NCBI GenBank assembly: GCA_020160935.1
Contig: JAIUPL010000013.1
Coordinates: 1-47,709 of the forward strand
DNA from: Bacteroidota bacterium
Lineage (GTDB): Bacteria; Bacteroidota; Bacteroidia; Chitinophagales; Saprospiraceae
Direction of reading: 5' to 3'
Length of the DNA: 47,709 nucleotides
Notes under the pieces: model-generated
Databases searched by the model: none
What the model was told of the DNA's origin: nothing
Seen by the model: only the letters and a program-made list of their open reading frames with translations
In this document: positions 43,941 to 47,709 of the stretch, in pieces
Layout of the letters: every line of letters starts with the position of its first letter
Position numbering within the stretch: position 1 is the first letter of the stretch
Made by a program: the position numbers and the translations under genes

Positions 43941-44014
43941 ATCGTATAGTATAGTGCAATAAAGGATCTTGCAGGAATCATTTTATCCGTATTTATTTTT
44001 TAATGACTATCCGC

Positions 44015-44245
44015 TTATGGTACACCAATGTTGAATTGTGAGCCACCTGAACAGCGCCTGACATATCTCGCAACTTTGGCCGCTTTGCAGTTTTTTTCAA
44101 CCGTAAAAAATGGAGAGGATACGATATACAGATAGTCATTTAATTTTTTTTCAAAAAAATCGGCTCCGCCTGATTCTTTTTTGAAAGTGCTGCCCACTAT
44201 ATCATCAAACGGGTTCAGAAAGATATTGCGACCCACCCATTTCAT
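44015..44245 (-). CDS. Candidate small gene upstream of the module 2 sigma factor
   Basis: 76-residue frame from the ATG at 44245 to the TAA at 44015 (MKWVGRNIFLNPFDDIVGST ... GGSQFNIGVP). Codon choice looks natural rather than random, and the residues are not repeat-like. It would be the first gene of the sigma/anti-sigma transcript, ending 74 bases before the sigma start. No family recognised; a chance frame or a gene remnant cannot be excluded. The 43941-44270 interval otherwise holds only AT-rich sequence. Confidence 0.3.
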   Translation of the reverse strand: MKWVGRNIFLNPFDDIVGSTFKKESGGADFFEKKLNDYLYIVSSPFFTVEKNCKAAKVARYVRRCSGGSQFNIGVP

Positions 44246-44270
44246 TTCAAACTTTCTAAATATCACTATT

Positions 44271-44744
44271 ATGAAACGTATTCTCACGATCGCATTCCTG
44301 CTGGCAGCATTTCTTCAAGTGTCCTCTGCACAACAATACCATGCGCACAAAACTACCGCGAATACACACACTACCTACCAAAAAACCAGCGCCAAAAGCA
44401 CCAAATCCAGCAGCCACGCATGCACCCATTGCCGAAATGGCTACATGGATTGCCCCTGCGACAAACCTTATACTTACTGGCTGGATGGCTACGGCAATAT
44501 TGTTGAAAGCACTTGTAACTTGTGCAGCGGTTTGGGTATTGTCATGTGCCCCTATTGCCAACCTTACAGCGGCAATAAAAACAACGCGCCATCCAAATCC
44601 GCTTCCGATACCAAACGTGCCCTGGATAACATTCTGGAAGAACACAACAAAAGGTCGACAGAAAGCATGAAAACATTCGGCCGTTTGTGGAATTCCAATG
44701 CCAGCCCTGCCGATGCATATAACGCCTTTTATCCCAAGCAATAA
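44271..44744 (+). CDS. Secreted DnaJ-zinc-finger-like small protein
   Basis: 157 residues from the ATG at 44271, which opens a signal peptide (MKRILTIAFLLAAFLQVSSAQ). The mature part has a Ser/Thr/Lys-rich stretch, then Cys pairs CTHCRNGYMDCPC and CNLCSGLGIVMCPYC spaced like the zinc-binding repeats of DnaJ (CxxCxGxG), and a helical tail (ALDNILEEHNKRSTESMKTFGR). Secreted proteins with this finger are found in Bacteroidota; their roles are unclear. It is 6 bases upstream of the TPR-CHAT gene and surely cotranscribed with it. Confidence 0.75.
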   Translation: MKRILTIAFLLAAFLQVSSAQQYHAHKTTANTHTTYQKTSAKSTKSSSHACTHCRNGYMDCPCDKPYTYWLDGYGNIVESTCNLCSGLGIVMCPYCQPYSGNKNNAPSKSASDTKRALDNILEEHNKRSTESMKTFGRLWNSNASPADAYNAFYPKQ

Positions 44745-44750
44745 TTTTTT

Positions 44751-47709
44751 ATGAAACTACACCTTTTCCTCCTGTTCATCATTGCCTTTTGTATGCAGGT
44801 GCAAGCACAGGATACGCTCTGCTCCGGTACCATCCTCGATACACTCGTTGCCAGGGAATACCTGAATCGCTCGAAAACAGCATGGGATCACAACGATTAC
44901 AGCAAGGCCTATACCTATGCGCTCCAGTCGCGGCAAATTTATGAGCAATATACCGGCCAGCAGTCCTGGGATTACGGTGTAGCAACCTACCACCTGGCAA
45001 CGGCAACCATGAACCTCGGCGATCATGTAAAGTCAGAACAGTATCTCCAGATCGCGCTGTCGACACTGGTTGCTGCTGCGGGTGAAAACAACAAATACGT
45101 GTCCGATACTTACGAAGCGCTGGGCGCATGCATTCGGGATGCCCGGCCTTCCGAATCCATTGCCTTGTTTAAAAAATCGCTGGCTATCAGAACTACTCTT
45201 TTCGGGGAAAACGATACCCGACTGGCGCCTTCCTACCTGAACCTGGGTGGGGCGTACCAAATCATGGGCAACTGGCAGGAGGCGCGCCGGTATTACGAAC
45301 GATGTATAGAAACAGGTGCAGATGATCCCATGACCCTGGGGCGCGCTTACAGAAATCTGAGCGGTATTTTTTCTAATACCGGCGACAAACCAAAGGCAAG
45401 GGAATATGTGCAAAAAGCCATTCAACTTCAGTCCTCCTACAACCTGTATGAAGACCTGATTCAATCCTACACGGCATCCTGTTACCTGGAAGCAGAACTA
45501 GGCCATTGCAAAGAGGGCATTCAGGATGGCTTGAGGGGTTTGCAGACCATCGACCAAAGCGGCATCAAACACGGCATTCTGGATGTGCAGATGTACCACG
45601 CCCTGGGAAATGCTTACCTCTGCAAAGAAGATTTTGAGCAGGCTCAGCAGTCATTTACCCAATGCTACAATATGCTCAAGCAAACAGACGGCCCCAACAG
45701 CCCCTTGCTCGCCATTCCGCTCAATTCGCTGGCCACCTCCTGCGCTACCGGACCGGCGCATGCACAGGAGTACCTGCTGGAAGCCCTTGATATTTTTAAA
45801 AAGAACAAACAGGAAGCCGATTGTGTAACCCTGGGAAACCTCGCAGAATGTTATTTTATACAGAAAAACTTTCATAAAGCCATCGAATATGGGAAAAAAG
45901 CGCTGGAAACAGCCAAAAGGAACCCTCTGCTGAAACACCAGGAAATCATGCAGTTGTCCGTAAATCTTGGCAACTACTACCTCGAAAACAACCAGCCCGA
46001 TGCAAGCCTGCCCCACTACGAACTGGCCGAAAAAATGTACCGCAATACCCATAGAGAACCGGACGATTACCTGGCCTTGCTGTGGTACAACGAAGGCAAC
46101 TGTCTGTATCGCCAGAACAACCTCGAAGAGGCAACGACCCTCCTGCTGCAGTCGCTGAACCTGCTGGAAAAAACCGGCAAAAACCAAAAAGCCAAAAATG
46201 CCGTGCTGACTTGCCTGGCCCAGATAGAAACCCAAAAAACGAATTGGAACAAAGCCATACAGTATGCCGATGCGGCAGTATTGTCATCTGCCGACCATAT
46301 CGGACAACAGGATGTGGAAATTTTTATCGACGCTTTATTGCTGAAAGGAAAAATTTACCGGGCATTGTACGAAGCATCGCATGATGCTCTTGCACTGGAA
46401 CAAGCCCGTATCGCCTTTGATGAAGCAGACAAAACCCTGCAAAATGCGATCGATCATTGTTTCAGAGACCTCGATCAGTTTCTACTGTTGCAACGCTCGG
46501 AGGAAATTGCAGAACAACGCATTCAGGTGGCGTGCAAACAAAACGGTCTTCATTCCACGTTTGCATTTGAAATTTCAGAACAGGCAAAAGCAAGGCTGCT
46601 GCATGCCGCTTTCCAGAATTCGAAAGCCCAAAAAATTGCTGGCGTACCCGACTCTCTGTTGCGCGCCGAACACGATATCGAAGTGGAGATAGCGCGTTGT
46701 GAATCAAACTTTTATCATTCGGGGAAAAGTACGCCTCCTGCTCCTTCCGGCGAAGCAACAGGCAACATTTTTGACCTGCGCCTTCAGCGCGACCGGCTGA
46801 TAGCACACATCGGAACGCTGTACCCCGCCTATCAGCAACTCAAATATGAACGCAACTACGAAACCGTCGAGGCCGTGCAACAAAAACGCTTGCACCCCGG
46901 CCAAACGCTTCTGGAATATTTTACAGGCGACAGCAGCATTTTCATTTTTGTGGTGCAACCCAATCACTACGAAATCGTGGAGGTTAAACGTGATTTCCCT
47001 CTGGAAGACTGGGTACATGAAATGCGGTCGGGGATTACAGACTGGTATGCAGGCAAAATGCAAAACATGGATTACCAGGCATCCGTACAACTGTATGCCT
47101 CGGCTGCCCACCAACTGTACACCAAACTGGTAGCCCCTGTAGCAGCCCTTCTTACACCAGGCGCCCCCGTGATGGTGGTACCACATGGCGTACTTATCAA
47201 TGTGCCATTTGAAGCGCTGCTGACTCAAATGCCGACCCGGCCGGATGACCTCACCCGGTATGATTACTGGCTCATGGAGCACAACATCAGTTACTGCTAT
47301 TCGGCCTCCTTACTCGCTGAAATGCAGGATAGAACGCATGCCCATCCGCCAACCGGCTTGTTTCTGGGCGTAGCACCTGCTTACAATTCCAGTATGTCTG
47401 CTGCGACATTCGGCAGCAATCGACAACGGTTCCGACCGCTGGACTACAACCAACCGGAAGTAGACACCATTCGGAAAATGATCGGCGGCGAAGTGCTCGC
47501 AGGAACCGATGCCACCAAAAAACGATTCGTAGACACTGCCCTGTATTTCCGTATCCTGCACCTGGCGCTTCATGGAGAAGCCAATGACCGATTTGGCAAC
47601 TATTCCTACCTGGCATTTTATGAAAAACAGGACACCGATGCAGCCCATGTGTGCCTGTTTGCAAGTGAAGTGTACAACCTGCGCCTCTATGCCGATTTGG
47701 TGGTACTCA
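44751..47709 (+). CDS. Exported TPR-CHAT caspase-like protein (module 2, cut by the window end)
   Basis: 986 complete codons from the ATG at 44751; no stop before the window ends. Signal peptide MKLHLFLLFIIAFCMQVQAQ. TPR-type helices fill about residues 30-560 (SKAYTYALQSRQIYEQYTGQ, TLGNLAECYFIQKNFHKAIEYGKKALETAK, ALLWYNEGNCLYRQNNLEEATTLLLQSL). The CHAT domain starts near 680 (RLHPGQTLLEYFTGDSSIFIFVV, MVVPHGVLINVPFEAL). The catalytic His941 is in LHLALHGEAN. The last residues are ADLVVLS, exactly where SACETG with the catalytic Cys would follow. Base composition is even here, unlike the TPR part of module 1. Confidence 0.92.
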   Translation, partial: MKLHLFLLFIIAFCMQVQAQDTLCSGTILDTLVAREYLNRSKTAWDHNDYSKAYTYALQSRQIYEQYTGQQSWDYGVATYHLATATMNLGDHVKSEQYLQIALSTLVAAAGENNKYVSDTYEALGACIRDARPSESIALFKKSLAIRTTLFGENDTRLAPSYLNLGGAYQIMGNWQEARRYYERCIETGADDPMTLGRAYRNLSGIFSNTGDKPKAREYVQKAIQLQSSYNLYEDLIQSYTASCYLEAELGHCKEGIQDGLRGLQTIDQSGIKHGILDVQMYHALGNAYLCKEDFEQAQQSFTQCYNMLKQTDGPNSPLLAIPLNSLATSCATGPAHAQEYLLEALDIFKKNKQEADCVTLGNLAECYFIQKNFHKAIEYGKKALETAKRNPLLKHQEIMQLSVNLGNYYLENNQPDASLPHYELAEKMYRNTHREPDDYLALLWYNEGNCLYRQNNLEEATTLLLQSLNLLEKTGKNQKAKNAVLTCLAQIETQKTNWNKAIQYADAAVLSSADHIGQQDVEIFIDALLLKGKIYRALYEASHDALALEQARIAFDEADKTLQNAIDHCFRDLDQFLLLQRSEEIAEQRIQVACKQNGLHSTFAFEISEQAKARLLHAAFQNSKAQKIAGVPDSLLRAEHDIEVEIARCESNFYHSGKSTPPAPSGEATGNIFDLRLQRDRLIAHIGTLYPAYQQLKYERNYETVEAVQQKRLHPGQTLLEYFTGDSSIFIFVVQPNHYEIVEVKRDFPLEDWVHEMRSGITDWYAGKMQNMDYQASVQLYASAAHQLYTKLVAPVAALLTPGAPVMVVPHGVLINVPFEALLTQMPTRPDDLTRYDYWLMEHNISYCYSASLLAEMQDRTHAHPPTGLFLGVAPAYNSSMSAATFGSNRQRFRPLDYNQPEVDTIRKMIGGEVLAGTDATKKRFVDTALYFRILHLALHGEANDRFGNYSYLAFYEKQDTDAAHVCLFASEVYNLRLYADLVVL

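Overview
The window looks like chromosomal DNA of a Bacteroidota bacterium, most likely of the Saprospiria type. The evidence is indirect but consistent: several large exported proteins end in type IX secretion (T9SS) sorting domains, including a CHU_C/gliding type B domain; there are SprB-like repeats, Bacteroidota-style LytS/LytTR signalling, 'TAnnTTTG' promoter boxes, and two TPR-CHAT caspase-like genes next to sigma/anti-sigma pairs. No rRNA, CRISPR array, transposase, integrase or phage gene was seen. The genus cannot be fixed from this sequence.

Layout. 0-4 kb (+ strand): the end of an unidentified gene, two tandem exported FKBP-type prolyl isomerases, a DUF4340-like protein and the tRNA-modifying enzyme TcdA. 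4-9 kb (- strand): two large T9SS cargo proteins. 9.1-14.2 kb (- strand): module 1, a sigma factor overlapping a membrane anti-sigma-like protein, followed by an exported TPR-CHAT protein whose TPR part is much more AT-rich than the rest. 14.2-41.7 kb: mostly metabolic and envelope genes (TMEM175 channel, sugar porter, ChoD-like GMC oxidase, patatin, acyl-CoA dehydrogenase, GH30 hydrolase, a TPR/LytS/LytTR signalling operon, QueG, a RibD-like/VOC/DoxX operon, KDPG aldolase, M36 protease, PRPP synthase, a modular surface protein, diacylglycerol kinase). 41.8-42.3 kb: two tRNA-Ser genes among REP-like palindromes. 42.3-47.7 kb: module 2, a second sigma/anti-sigma pair transcribed away from a secreted DnaJ-zinc-finger-like protein and a second TPR-CHAT gene, which the window cuts just before the expected catalytic cysteine.

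Two things stand out. First, from 14.8 to 38.2 kb most gene boundaries carry a locus-specific short tandem array (usually a 7-bp unit, otherwise 8-10 bp) arranged as a long inverted repeat around a short core. The arrays abut or supply the stop codons of many genes, three palindromes reach into coding sequence, and many cores share the hexamer TAGAGT at the array/core junction although the array units differ. They occur between convergent, tandem and divergent genes, so terminator function alone does not explain them.

Second, the paired sigma / single-pass anti-sigma / exported TPR-CHAT modules resemble, in parts list, the TPR-CHAT protease plus sigma regulator of type III-E CRISPR loci, but without any Cas gene. 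A periplasmic CHAT protease that controls the anti-sigma factor is a testable model, not something the sequence proves.
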